Shown here: in pieces, positions 17,075 to 24,506 of the stretch
How positions within the stretch are numbered: position 1 is the stretch's first letter
How the letters are laid out: every line of letters starts with the position of its first letter
NCBI GenBank assembly: GCA_021768185.1
Contig: JAETNP010000010.1
Coordinates: 1-64,000 of the forward strand
DNA length: 64,000 bases
From: Oscillospiraceae bacterium
GTDB lineage: Bacteria > Bacillota > Clostridia > Oscillospirales > Oscillospiraceae
Direction: 5' to 3'
Notes under the pieces: model-generated
Databases searched by the model: none
What the model saw: only the letters and a program-made list of their open reading frames with translations
What the model was told of the DNA's origin: nothing
Translations under genes and position numbers: made by a program

Positions 17075-17220
17075 ATAGCAATTTTTGATCTGCCCACTCT
17101 TTTGGAGACAGTGGTGGATTTCGGACTATCAAGAAACCTCTTTTCATTTTCCTGCGGGTATGGTATACTGAAATTGTTATGGATCACATTTTTGAATAGC
17201 TATGTCCGATAGGAGAGGTT

Positions 17221-17484
17221 ATGGGCTAATACGAAAAATTGCTGTTATCGATTCTTAGCGGAACAAGAGATAAAAATTTGCTGTTTTCTGATCTGCGAAC
17301 AGTTCTGGAGCGGCTCGGTTTTCAATGCCGAATAAAAGGCGATCATTTCATTTACACTAAAGACGGCATCGAAGAGATTGTTAATATCCAGCCAATGGGC
17401 AATATGGCAAAGCCATATCAGGTCAAACGGGTCAGAGGAATCATTTTGAAATATCAGTTGGGAGCTAGTGTACATGAAATATGA
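17221..17484 (+). pseudogene. hicA: HicA-type toxin gene with nonsense codon 3
   Basis: ATG GGC TAA begins a frame that continues YEKLLLSILSGTRDKN, the usual HicA start being MGxYEKLL. Codon 3 is therefore a stop, one change from CAA or AAA. The rest is intact to 17484: a double-stranded-RNA-binding-like fold with the catalytic His in GDHFIYTKDG, and QPMGNMAKPYQVKRVRGII. GGAGAGG precedes the ATG. Only a TTG at 17239 could rescue translation, without a good ribosome-binding site. HicA is an mRNA interferase; here it is probably inactive or weakly made. Confidence 0.8.
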
Positions 17485-17692
17485 GATTATTCTTTATTGG
17501 AGTGAAGATGATAGCGCATATATTGCCGAAGTTCCGGAATTAGCAGGCTGCATGGCAGATGGAGCTGCCGCTGGTGAGGCACTGCACAATGTGGAGATAA
17601 TTGCGAAAGAGTGGATCGAAGCAGCGCAGGAACTTGGACGTCCTGTGCCTATACCAAAAGGCCGGTTGAAATATGCACGAGAAAAGGTCTGA
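17474..17692 (+). CDS. hicB: HicB-type antitoxin
   Basis: A 72-aa protein with the HicB partial RNase H fold: YEIILYWSEDDSAYIAEVPELAGCMADG, then EALHNVEIIAKEWIEAA. It starts at ATG 17474 inside the 3' end of hicA, the usual overlapping order toxin then antitoxin. No C-terminal DNA-binding domain is seen, so it is a short-form HicB. Near the right end of the element the pair would have acted as a stability module. Confidence 0.88.
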   Translation: MKYEIILYWSEDDSAYIAEVPELAGCMADGAAAGEALHNVEIIAKEWIEAAQELGRPVPIPKGRLKYAREKV

Positions 17693-17708
17693 CCCATAAT
17701 CTGACCCA
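17689..17708 (+). promoter_or_regulatory. Right pair of integrase arm-type repeats
   Basis: CTGACCCA at 17689-17696 and 17701-17708 are direct repeats with the 12-bp offset seen at the left end. The first overlaps the hicB stop. No gene is visible from 17709 to the attachment site. Confidence 0.55.
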
Positions 17709-17824
17709 GAATGGAAAAAATCCCTGTGGAATCAGTGGATGGAAAAGGGCTGGAAAGGATATACTTTTGGACGCAATCGGGGCGGAAAGCACCAGAAATC
17801 TCTACTCACTGCCCCTGAGCACAG

Positions 17825-17869
17825 CTCATAACCCGGAGGCCGTAGGTTCAAGTCCTACCGCCGCAACCA
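17825..17869 (+). repeat. Right attachment site: second tRNA-Met 3' copy
   Basis: 45 nt matching 163-207 with one mismatch, again from the anticodon loop to CCA with no 5' half upstream. It is the junction between the fructan element and the decayed element to its right. Both copies are partial, so the tRNA locus holds a tandem array. Confidence 0.85.
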
Positions 17870-17870
17870 T

Positions 17871-17906
17871 AAAACTCCCTAGAATCAAGTGATTCTGGGG
17901 AGTTTT
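17871..17906 (+). terminator. Terminator after the second tRNA remnant
   Basis: AAAACTCCC-T-AGAATC pairs with GATTCT-G-GGGAGTTTT around AAGT, ending in a T run. It is placed like the hairpin after the left copy but diverged in sequence. Confidence 0.7.
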
Positions 17907-17936
17907 CCTAACTTTTTGGCAAAAACCGAACTTTGA

Positions 17937-18024
17937 TTGACCCCAATTTGACCCCAACGGAGGCTGGGTTTCCTGCTATACCCAAAACCCTGAGGCTATT
18001 CAGCATACCCCGGATTGACCCCAA
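17937..18024 (+). promoter_or_regulatory. Arm-type repeats of the decayed element
   Basis: TTGACCCCAA occurs three times in direct orientation, at 17937-17946, 17948-17957 and 18015-18024, just inside the attachment site and beside the second integrase. The word differs from that of the first element (TGACCCA), which suggests distinct integrase specificity. Confidence 0.5.
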
Positions 18025-18031
18025 TAAACGA

Positions 18032-19083
18032 TTATACCGGAATTTGCAGCAGAAATTGTCCGGGCTGCAATGTGATCTGACTGGGAGGCGTTGGAGCCGG
18101 TGGAAACATAGAAATCAGCTTTTCGTCTTGCAGCCGTTCTTTGATATACTGTAGGCCCTGGGGCATATCTGTTCCAGAAAACTTTACTGTTGGAAAGTCC
18201 GGTACATCAAACTGCATTGTGCCATCCGGGAAATAAGTTACGATCACAGAATAAGAGACCTCCTGCAATGGAGTTTGATCCATGCTATAGAGGTCTTCCA
18301 TCAGGACCATGCTCTCCCTTTTGTAGTCGGTCAGCGCATGGGCGTAGGTATCCATGGTAAACGGTACAGAGGCGTGACCCAGCAGTACAGATACTGTCTT
18401 GGCATCCATTCCCTGCTCCATGGCTCTGGAGGCGAAAGTGTGTCTCAGGGCATGGAAGGTACTCAGTCCTGCCAGGGCAAGTATCTGATCGTATTGATCC
18501 TTGAAGGTTCTGGGTTCTATGAAACCGCCAGAAGGGTTTGTAACGATCATACCACTATCCCGGTACTGGTCTCCCATCATTGCCTGATCGTTTCGCTGGA
18601 TGCTTTTCCAGTTCATCAGGTCTTGGATGACTGCCGGAAGAAGCGGGATACTGCGGATGGAATTTTGAGATTTCGGCGGTTGAATCACGATCTCCGTAGT
18701 AGGCTCACCAGGAGCTGTTGGCTTGACCTTGTTCAGACGGTTCAGTGTCCGACGGACATGAAGCAAATTGGACTGCATATCAATATCTTCCCAACGCAGT
18801 CCCAGGAGTTCTCCCAAGCGCAGTCCTGTGAACAGCACCAGACGGATGAACACGCCGTAGCGGTGCTGATAACTTGCCCGGATCAACTGTGCCGGTTCAT
18901 CTCTCGTCAGGATTTCGATTTGAGGTTTGTTCCCTCTGGACAGATTGATGGATGCCGCTGGATTGCTTGGAGTATAGCCCTCTGTCACATGGCGAAGTCG
19001 ATTCCGATTGTGACCCTGACTTCCCATCGCGCATCCGCCCGTTGACGGATGTTCCCTTCGCCGTTGGCTCTTGTTTTTGACAT
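18032..19083 (-). pseudogene. Tyrosine integrase with an internal deletion and frameshift
   Basis: The native start is ATG 19083 behind AGGAAGGACC: MSKTRANGEGNIRQRADARW then EVRVTIGIDFAM, ending at a stop at 18985-18987. A second open frame (18032-19027) resumes with PSNPAASINLSRGNKPQIEIL and carries the full catalytic domain: R in TGLRLGEL, H-x-x-R in FHALRHTF, LLGH and DTYAH. The core-binding domain of about 100 aa between the two is missing. The recombinase is therefore very likely dead. It has an unusual C-terminal extension of about 75 aa ending in LLQIPV. Confidence 0.85.
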
Positions 19084-19219
19084 TGTAGGTCCTTCCTTTC
19101 TTTTAACTGTTTTTGCACTGCCCGGTTCAGAATGGTGGCCAATAGGCAGTCACCACGGGGTAGATAAGTAGTGATATTAAAGCGTTCAGCAGTCAGTAAA
19201 ATTGGACTTGAAAATCTAA

Positions 19220-19561
19220 AAAATTATTATCTCCTCGCCAACTGGAAGCGGAAAGAGTACTTTTATCTTACGGAGTCTTCTGCCCTACGCTATTGAGCAG
19301 GGAAAACACATTGTCTATATTTGCAATAGGAAGATACTCAATGATCAGTTCACAGTCGAATCCCGTAAGCAGATTGAATCCATCCTGGAGACCACCGCAC
19401 TCACAGAGGATGAAGTACATAGCATCCATGTCACCACATACCAGCACTGTGAGACCGTGAATTCTTTGGTTTACGGCACAGAATCACATCGAAGCAGACC
19501 GCATCAGGAGGCCGAAAGACTGTCTGGTATGTCAAATAACCCGCCTAAAAGCGCCGCATAG
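19220..19561 (+). pseudogene. Fragment of a DEAD-box-like helicase/ATPase
   Basis: An open frame without a start. KIIISSPTGSGKSTFILR is a Walker A loop, followed by LLPYAIEQGKHIVYICNRKIL and later VHSIHVTTYQHCETV, the Ia-to-II order of superfamily 2 helicases. The Walker B motif and the rest are missing; the frame ends in unrelated residues at 19561. An in-frame stop at 19217-19219 cuts the 5' side. It is a mobile-element helicase remnant. Confidence 0.65.
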
Positions 19562-19578
19562 GAGTAAATCCTATGCGG
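19554..19578 (+). terminator. Terminator after the helicase fragment
   Basis: CCGCATAGGA pairs with TCCTATGCGG around GTAAA, followed by TGTTTCTTTT. A second inverted repeat at about 19655-19682 (GGAAGAAAAC and GTTTTCTTCC) follows. No gene is seen in 19579-19729. Confidence 0.7.
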
Positions 19579-19729
19579 TGTTTCTTTTGTGGATTACAAT
19601 AGGAAAATATTCTTTTATTGGGAAAGAACAGTATAGTAGGGACCCTAGAGGGAAGAAAACGACATGAAGTTTTCTTCCTTTGCTGGCAGTCTGGAATTAT
19701 AAATGATATTAGTGATATTATAGATGGTT

Positions 19730-20605
19730 TTAATACGATCTATATTTATCTAAATTTATTTCATATATCTTATAGAATGTAATAAAGGAGAACACAATTA
19801 TGACAATTTTGAAACCCCTAATGTGTTGACTACGTTCTACGAATATCCGCCTGAGATTCGGAAGATCATATACACGACCAAGATCATCGAGGGGCTCAAT
19901 CGCCAGTTCCGGCAAACCACAAACAACAAGCCCAGCTTTACCAACGATGATTCCCTGCGCAGGATGCTCTATCTGGCCTCTCAACGTATCGTGAAGCACT
20001 GGCATGCCAGGTGTCAGAATTGGGACCTGGTGCCCAGCCAGCTGGAGATCCTGTTCGCCGGACGGACCTGCGGCTGATCCGCCTTTGCAGCGCCAGTCTT
20101 CTTGACTTTGTCGAAAACCGCTTACACAAGATTTTACGGCGGGCCTAGAACCCCTCAGGGCCTCCACCGCCTGTTCACGCTTTCGGTAGTAAGTTGTCCG
20201 GCCAATGTCTAGGATATGCGGCTGAAGCTGCTCCAGAATTTCATTCACATTACTCAACTGCCGGGGAGATAAAAAAGCATAGTACAACAGCCAGTAGTAT
20301 GCCTCACCGTTTTTGTGCCGGGTGCGGAGAAGCTCCATCGCGTTATCCAGCAGCTTGAGCATCTGATTGCTGCGTTCAATGCACCGGGCATGGTTTTCAA
20401 TCTTGGTACCGCCCAGGTCGGCTCCCGCCAGATAGACGGATTCCAGGAAATTGTTGATGGTACTCCCGAACTCGGTCTCAAATTCCTTCTTTACCTGCTG
20501 GACGGACAGCTCCATGCTCCACACCACGTCCCGGTATTTCTTCAGCAGCCGCCAAGTGTCGTGGTAGCGGGTGTCCTCCTCTTCTTTTGTGCGTTTACCT
20601 GCCAT
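19730..20605 (-). CDS. ArpU-like phage regulatory protein, 3' end overrun by IS256 remnant
   Basis: The native part is about 150 aa from ATG 20605 (behind GAAGGAGAATACAAA) to EQAVEAL near 20150. It has an N-terminal helical region, LSPRQLSNVNEILEQL, and a C-terminal helix-turn-helix-like ILDIGRTTYYRKREQAVE, resembling ArpU/sigma-like proteins of clostridial phages and islands. Beyond about 20150 the frame reads antisense through the IS256 remnant to 19730, giving about 140 non-native residues. The gene is therefore a truncated fusion, likely inactive. Confidence 0.6.
   Translation of the reverse strand: MAGKRTKEEEDTRYHDTWRLLKKYRDVVWSMELSVQQVKKEFETEFGSTINNFLESVYLAGADLGGTKIENHARCIERSNQMLKLLDNAMELLRTRHKNGEAYYWLLYYAFLSPRQLSNVNEILEQLQPHILDIGRTTYYRKREQAVEALRGSRPAVKSCVSGFRQSQEDWRCKGGSAAGPSGEQDLQLAGHQVPILTPGMPVLHDTLRGQIEHPAQGIIVGKAGLVVCGLPELAIEPLDDLGRVYDLPNLRRIFVERSQHIRGFKIVIIVFSFITFYKIYEINLDKYRSY
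19823..20077 (+). mobile_element. IS256-family transposase, C-terminal remnant
   Basis: An 84-codon frame reading FYEYPPEIRKIIYTTKIIEG, LNRQFRQTTNNKPSFTND, then LRRMLYLASQRIVKHW and NWDLVPSQLEILF. This is the conserved C-terminal end of IS256/Mutator transposases, including the E of the IIEGLNR motif. The 5' 300 or so codons are absent. The sequence to about 20145 (CCGCTTACACAAGATTTTAC) may be the right terminal repeat. It is non-functional for transposition by itself. Confidence 0.8.
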
Positions 20606-20819
20606 TTTGTATTCTCCTTCTCGAATCGTGATAGTTTTCCCAAGCACATGCCTTATGAACGGAGCGGATGTTAACCCAGCGGGCAAAGGCTTTCTCTTCG
20701 CCGGACGGCTCGCCGCCCTCATAGTCCCGATAGGGCTGGGCAAAGGTGGTGATCCCCATTTTCTCCAGGGCCAGCACACGACGGTGGGCGTCGGCCACAT
20801 CCACAAGAGCGATTTTCAT
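20595..20819 (-). CDS. Small hypothetical protein of the decayed element
   Basis: 74 aa starting MKIALVDVADAHRRVLALEKMG with a polar basic tail. Its 3' end overlaps the following gene by 11 bp and its start overlaps the upstream frame by 4 bp, which supports a real compact operon. The ITTFAQPYRDYEGGEPSGEE segment has the look of a conserved phage-island protein, but I cannot name a family. Confidence 0.5.
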   Translation of the reverse strand: MKIALVDVADAHRRVLALEKMGITTFAQPYRDYEGGEPSGEEKAFARWVNIRSVHKACAWENYHDSRRRIQNGR

Positions 20820-21292
20820 GTTCCCACCTCCCAGTCCTGCGCCATATCGTGGCTGACCCGGGAAGCATTATACTGCCCGATGGTCACGGGCGTGTTGTAG
20901 AGCGCCGAGAGCGTATAGGCCCGGATGTTTGCCACCTGCGTGGTATTTCGCTGCATCGCCTCCATGACGTACAGAATATACTCCCGATCCAGCTTCAGGA
21001 ACCAGCTGTGGGCAACGACGGCGGGGATATCCTCCTGATTGACATGGACAGTCTCCCGCTGGGTACAGCAGACTTCCACCATCAGCTCCACGCAGCCGTC
21101 TATCAGGTCGGTGCTGTATGGGTGATCCCGGATAAGAGCGTCATAGTCGATATTCTCGCAAATTAGCGCTCTGTAAGCATCCATCTGCTCCATCCTGTCC
21201 CTGACACCCCTTTGATGGCGGAACGGAGCCAGTGCGGGGGCAGGGGGAGATAGGATGCTCAGTATCGCTCCATTCAGTTTGATTCCTATCAT
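20816..21292 (-). pseudogene. DUF6017-type C-terminal domain of a replication initiator
   Basis: Recognisable from MEQMDAYRALICENIDYDAL to the end: LIDGCVELMVEVCC, RETVHVNQEDIPA, VANIRAYTLSALYNTPVTIG and YNASRVSHDM. This matches the DUF6017 domain that ends RepA-like initiators on clostridial mobile elements. The N-terminal winged-helix part is absent and residues before MEQ look random, so it is a 5'-truncated remnant. It marks the right end of mobile-derived sequence. Confidence 0.7.
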
Positions 21293-21377
21293 AGTGATTC
21301 TTTTTTCTCAATAGTTTTTCTCAATATTCGTCAGGGAACTCTGTATGCGTACATTATGCGCTTCAAAAAAACCTTTT

Positions 21378-21425
21378 AGGTACCTTGACAAATAGGGCGG
21401 CATGTGCTATGATAATAAGGTACCT
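21378..21425 (+). promoter_or_regulatory. MarR-gene promoter flanked by AGGTACCT palindromes
   Basis: TTGACA (21385-21390) and TATGAT (21408-21413) are 17 bp apart. The perfect 8-bp palindrome AGGTACCT occurs at 21378-21385, touching the -35 box, and at 21418-21425, just after the -10 box. Two identical palindromes 40 bp apart bracketing the promoter are a good candidate for autoregulation by the MarR protein encoded next. Confidence 0.7.
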
Positions 21426-21451
21426 AATAAACTCTTTAGGAGGGAGAGATT

Positions 21452-21958
21452 ATGGATACAGGCATGGGCGGCGCACATCGGCCGCCCTGCGGGAGCGGTC
21501 CGCAGGACTTTGACGATCTGGCCGGGCGGCTGGAGCGGTGCGGGAAGTTTCTCATGTACTGCCTGGGAAAACGGAGAGGGCAGGAAAAGATCCTACGCAT
21601 CCTCATGGAGAACGGCGAGATCAGCCAGAAGGGATTGCAGGAGCTGCTGGGCATCCAGCCGGGGTCTATGAGCGAGATCGCAGCCAAGCTGGAGAGCAAG
21701 GGACTCATCGTCCGGGGACGGGCGGAGACAGACCGGAGGAAAATCCTGCTGTCCCTGACGGAGGAGGGCCGGGCCTGGCTGGCACGGCAGGGCGAGGACT
21801 ATGTACGAAAGCGCCGGGCGGAGCTGTTCTCCGCTCTCGCGCCGGAGGAGCAGCAGACGCTCGGCGTTCTGCTGGAAAAACTGTGTGTGGATTGGGAGGA
21901 AAGGTTTGAGCGGCCTCATACTTTTTCTCGAGAGAAAAAGTATCAAAAAGAGCTTTAA
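21452..21958 (+). CDS. MarR-family transcriptional regulator
   Basis: A 168-aa winged-helix regulator with the pattern ILRILMENGEISQKGLQELL, SMSEIAAKLESKGLIVR and ETDRRKILLSLTEEG. AGGAGGGAGAGATT precedes the ATG. The last residues (HTFSREKKYQKEL) are encoded by a palindromic repeat at 21918-21943, so the native C-terminus was probably replaced. Its target may be its own promoter and the KamA gene 140 bp downstream, by position only. Confidence 0.85.
   Translation: MDTGMGGAHRPPCGSGPQDFDDLAGRLERCGKFLMYCLGKRRGQEKILRILMENGEISQKGLQELLGIQPGSMSEIAAKLESKGLIVRGRAETDRRKILLSLTEEGRAWLARQGEDYVRKRRAELFSALAPEEQQTLGVLLEKLCVDWEERFERPHTFSREKKYQKEL
21918..21953. repeat. Palindromic repeat, family A copy 1
   Basis: A 12-bp perfect inverted repeat (21918-21929 with 21932-21943; arms ATACTTTTTCTC) is followed by CAAAAAGAGC. 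Related copies are near 24656, 26841, 27268 and 36946. This copy lies inside the marR 3' end. Confidence 0.7.
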
Positions 21959-22097
21959 GTTCGAGACTAAAACCGTTGCAATCCCTAGATTTTCGCCCGG
22001 TAACGAAAGCACATTTCTGACCGGAGCATCGTATCGGGCGGCCTGCGGGCAGGCAAGCGGCGAAAAGGAAAAATTTTGATCGAAAGGCGGTGGCAGC

Positions 22098-23207
22098 ATG
22101 AGCTGGCAGGAGGAATTGAAGAAGGGGTTCCGGAGGGCGGAGGATCTTGCGCCCATCCTGGGATGGACACCCGAGGAAACGGCGGAACGGGCGGCGGTGG
22201 CCGAGCGGTTTCCAATGATGATCACGCCCTATTACCTGTCCCTGGTGGACCCCAAGGACCCGGCGGACCCTATCGGGCGGATGTGCGTGCCCTCCCTGGA
22301 CGAGTTCGATCCGGGCGGCTCCTTTGACACCAGCGGAGAGGCGTCCAACACCAAGCTGGAGGGACTGCAGCACAAGTACGCCCAGACGGTACTGCTGCTG
22401 AGCACCAACCAGTGCGCCATGTACTGCCGCCACTGCTTCCGGAAGCGAATGGTGGGACTGAGCGAGGACGAGCTGAACCGCAGGGTGGACGAGGCGGTTG
22501 CCTATGTGAAGAGCCACGAAGAGGTGACCAACATCCTCATCAGCGGCGGGGACGCCTTTATGAACTCCAACGAGATCATCCGGCGGTACCTGGAGGAGCT
22601 GACGGCCATTCCCCGGCTGGACTTCATCCGCTTTGGTTCCCGGGTGCCGGTGACACTGCCGGAACGAATCTACGGCGATCAGGAATTCCTCGATATGTTT
22701 GCGCACTATGGTCAGAAAAAGGCGCTCTATCTGGTCACGCAGTTCAATCATCCCCGGGAATTGACGGATGAGGCGGTCCGGGCGGTCCGGGCCATGATCG
22801 AGCGGGGCGTCCAGGTGCGCAACCAGACGGTGCTGCTGCGGGGAGTCAACGACAGCGGCGAGGTGCTGGGACAGCTGCTCAGCAAACTGACCCGGGTGGG
22901 TATCGCCCCCTACTATGTGTTCCAGTGCCGCCCGGTGACGGGGGTCAAAGATCGGTTCCAGGTACCCATTGAGGAGGGCATCCGCATTGTGGACGCGGCT
23001 AAGGCCCGGCAGAACGGCTTCGGTAAGTCCATCCGGTACGCCATGAGCCATCCCAGGGGAAAGATCGAAATTCTGTGTCGGCTTCCCAATGGGGAAACGG
23101 TGTTCAAGTTCCACCAGAGCAAGGACGAGGCCGACATGGCGCGGCCCTTTACAAGGGTGCTGCGGCCTACGGACACCTGGCTGGATGATGAATTGAACGG
23201 TATTTGA
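22098..23207 (+). CDS. kamA: KamA-family radical SAM aminomutase
   Basis: A 369-aa protein related to lysine 2,3-aminomutase. The radical SAM cluster motif is C106-AMY-C110-RH-C113, and a PLP-binding region follows in the C-terminal half. It would migrate an amino group on lysine or glutamate using SAM, an iron-sulfur cluster and PLP. Similar KamA-like proteins include glutamate 2,3-aminomutases and uncharacterised ones, so the substrate is open. AAAGGCGGTGGCAGC precedes the ATG. No beta-lysine acetyltransferase or lysine-fermentation gene is adjacent. Confidence 0.85.
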   Translation: MSWQEELKKGFRRAEDLAPILGWTPEETAERAAVAERFPMMITPYYLSLVDPKDPADPIGRMCVPSLDEFDPGGSFDTSGEASNTKLEGLQHKYAQTVLLLSTNQCAMYCRHCFRKRMVGLSEDELNRRVDEAVAYVKSHEEVTNILISGGDAFMNSNEIIRRYLEELTAIPRLDFIRFGSRVPVTLPERIYGDQEFLDMFAHYGQKKALYLVTQFNHPRELTDEAVRAVRAMIERGVQVRNQTVLLRGVNDSGEVLGQLLSKLTRVGIAPYYVFQCRPVTGVKDRFQVPIEEGIRIVDAAKARQNGFGKSIRYAMSHPRGKIEILCRLPNGETVFKFHQSKDEADMARPFTRVLRPTDTWLDDELNGI

Positions 23208-23220
23208 GATTGCCCTGAAA

Positions 23221-23258
23221 GGCCGGGATGCGCCGTCAGACGCGGCGCGTCCCGGCTT
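23221..23258 (+). terminator. Terminator after kamA
   Basis: A GC-rich stem (GCCGGGATGCGCCG with CGGCGCGTCCCGGC) is followed by TTTATTATT. The rest of 23259-23369 shows no gene. Confidence 0.8.
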
Positions 23259-23369
23259 TATTATTGCTTCCGAATTTTTTATTAGGAAATAATATTACTG
23301 GCGCTGCTGTTGTTGAGGGAAGGAGAAATCCCCTAAATGAAAAACCCGGTAAAATCAGAAAAATCCCCC

Positions 23370-23398
23370 TTGACAGAAGCGGGCTTGTCTGCTATAAT
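23370..23398 (+). promoter_or_regulatory. Promoter of the tRNA-Gly gene
   Basis: TTGACA (23370-23375), a 17-bp spacer and perfect TATAAT (23393-23398), 12 bp before the tRNA. Confidence 0.85.
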
Positions 23399-23410
23399 AC
23401 TCCATGTTCT

Positions 23411-23486
23411 GCGGGCGTAGCTCATCTGGTAGAGCGCCACCTTGCCAAGGTGGAGGTAGCGGGTTCGAGCCCCGTCGCCCGCTCCA
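23411..23486 (+). tRNA. tRNA-Gly (anticodon GCC)
   Basis: A 76-nt cloverleaf. The acceptor stem GCGGGCG pairs with CGCCCGC, the D-arm is AGCTCATCTGGTAGAGC, the anticodon loop is CTTGCCAAG with GCC, and the T-arm is GCGGGTTCGAGCCCCGT. The CCA end is encoded. It has its own consensus promoter and terminator. Confidence 0.97.
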
Positions 23487-23521
23487 AAATAAAAGGCACG
23501 CGGCTGCGTGCCTTTTATTTT
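23486..23521 (+). terminator. Terminator of tRNA-Gly
   Basis: A perfect 16-bp inverted repeat (AAAATAAAAGGCACGC with its complement, loop GGCT) starting at the last base of the tRNA. Confidence 0.9.
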
Positions 23522-23627
23522 GGACTTCGGCGGCCTCTGGCCGCCTCCGCCTGCGGGATTTAATGAGGCACTCGGCTTTTTCTGGTACTGCCTGAGAGGG
23601 CGGTACATTTTTTTAGGAGGACGGATA

Positions 23628-24500
23628 ATGGATCTCTGCAATATACGGGAGGTTAGGAGCCTGCTGGACAGGCACGGTTTTCGATTCTCCAAGGCTATGG
23701 GGCAGAATTTCCTGATCGCCGGCTGGGTACCCCGGGAAATTGCCGCCGCGGGCGGCGGAGACAAGGGCTGCGGCGTGCTGGAGATCGGGCCGGGCATTGG
23801 CTGTCTGACCCGGGAGCTGTGCCGCCGGGCCGGAAAGGTGGTGTCCGTGGAGCTGGACCCCAGCCTGCCGCCGGTACTGGCGGAGACTATGGCGGGAGAG
23901 GACAATTTTGTCCTGGTATCCGGCGACATTCTCAAGCTGGATATTCACCAGCTGGTGGACGGGCACTTCGCGGGACTGACGCCGCTGGTCTGCGCGAACC
24001 TGCCCTACAACGCGGCTACTCCGATTTTACATGCGCTGGTGGAGACCGGACGGTTTGAAACGCTGACGGTGATGGTCCAGCGGGAAGTGGCCCAGCGTCT
24101 GGCGGCAAGGCCCGGGACGGGCGCCTATGGGGCGTTGTCGGTCTATATGCAGTACCACACCCAGCCGGAACTGCTCTTTGATGTGCCGCCGGAGTGCTTC
24201 CTGCCCGCGCCGAAAGTGACCTCCTCCGTGATTCGCTGCCGGCGTCGGGAAACGCCTGCTGTGTCGCCCCGCTGCGGAGAGGACTTTTTCTTTCAGACGG
24301 TTCGGGCCGCGTTCGCGCTGCGGCGCAAGACGCTGTGCAACTCCCTATGTACCGTTTTCGGCTCCCGGCTGGGGAAGGAAGGTACTGCGGCAGCGGTGGA
24401 GCGGTGCGGGCTTGCTCCCTCCGTCCGGGGGGAAGCCCTGGGAATGGACGAATTCGCCGCCCTGGCCGACAGCCTTTGGGAGGCGCTGGAGCAAGGCTGA
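23628..24500 (+). CDS. rsmA: 16S rRNA A1518/A1519 dimethyltransferase
   Basis: A 290-aa KsgA/RsmA enzyme that dimethylates two adenosines near the 3' end of 16S rRNA. The SAM-binding motif I is LEIGPGIGCLTREL, motif IV is NLPYN, and the N-terminal SKAMGQNFL matches the family. A C-terminal helical domain follows. The start at 23628 follows TTTAGGAGGACGGATA; the frame extends upstream only through the tRNA terminator and is not native there. Confidence 0.92.
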   Translation: MDLCNIREVRSLLDRHGFRFSKAMGQNFLIAGWVPREIAAAGGGDKGCGVLEIGPGIGCLTRELCRRAGKVVSVELDPSLPPVLAETMAGEDNFVLVSGDILKLDIHQLVDGHFAGLTPLVCANLPYNAATPILHALVETGRFETLTVMVQREVAQRLAARPGTGAYGALSVYMQYHTQPELLFDVPPECFLPAPKVTSSVIRCRRRETPAVSPRCGEDFFFQTVRAAFALRRKTLCNSLCTVFGSRLGKEGTAAAVERCGLAPSVRGEALGMDEFAALADSLWEALEQG

Positions 24501-24506
24501 GAATTG

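Larger units (their letters stand above)
163..17869. mobile_element. Integrative mobilizable element with a fructan-utilization cargo
   Basis: Seen: 45-nt near-identical repeats (one mismatch) at 163-207 and 17825-17869, each the 3' part of a tRNA-Met(CAT). A tyrosine integrase lies at the left end. Paired TGACCCA repeats lie just inside both ends. A relaxase with its accessory gene lies inside, and hicAB sits near the right end. No type IV secretion genes are present, so it would depend on a helper conjugative element. Inferred: the sugar genes at 5424-16865 are cargo. The relaxase frameshift and the deletion scar at 4675-4682 suggest mobility may now be impaired. Confidence 0.8.

Noticed and set aside
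19730..20150. C-terminal 140 residues of the ArpU-like frame as a real domain
   Set aside because: This part is antisense to the IS256 transposase remnant.
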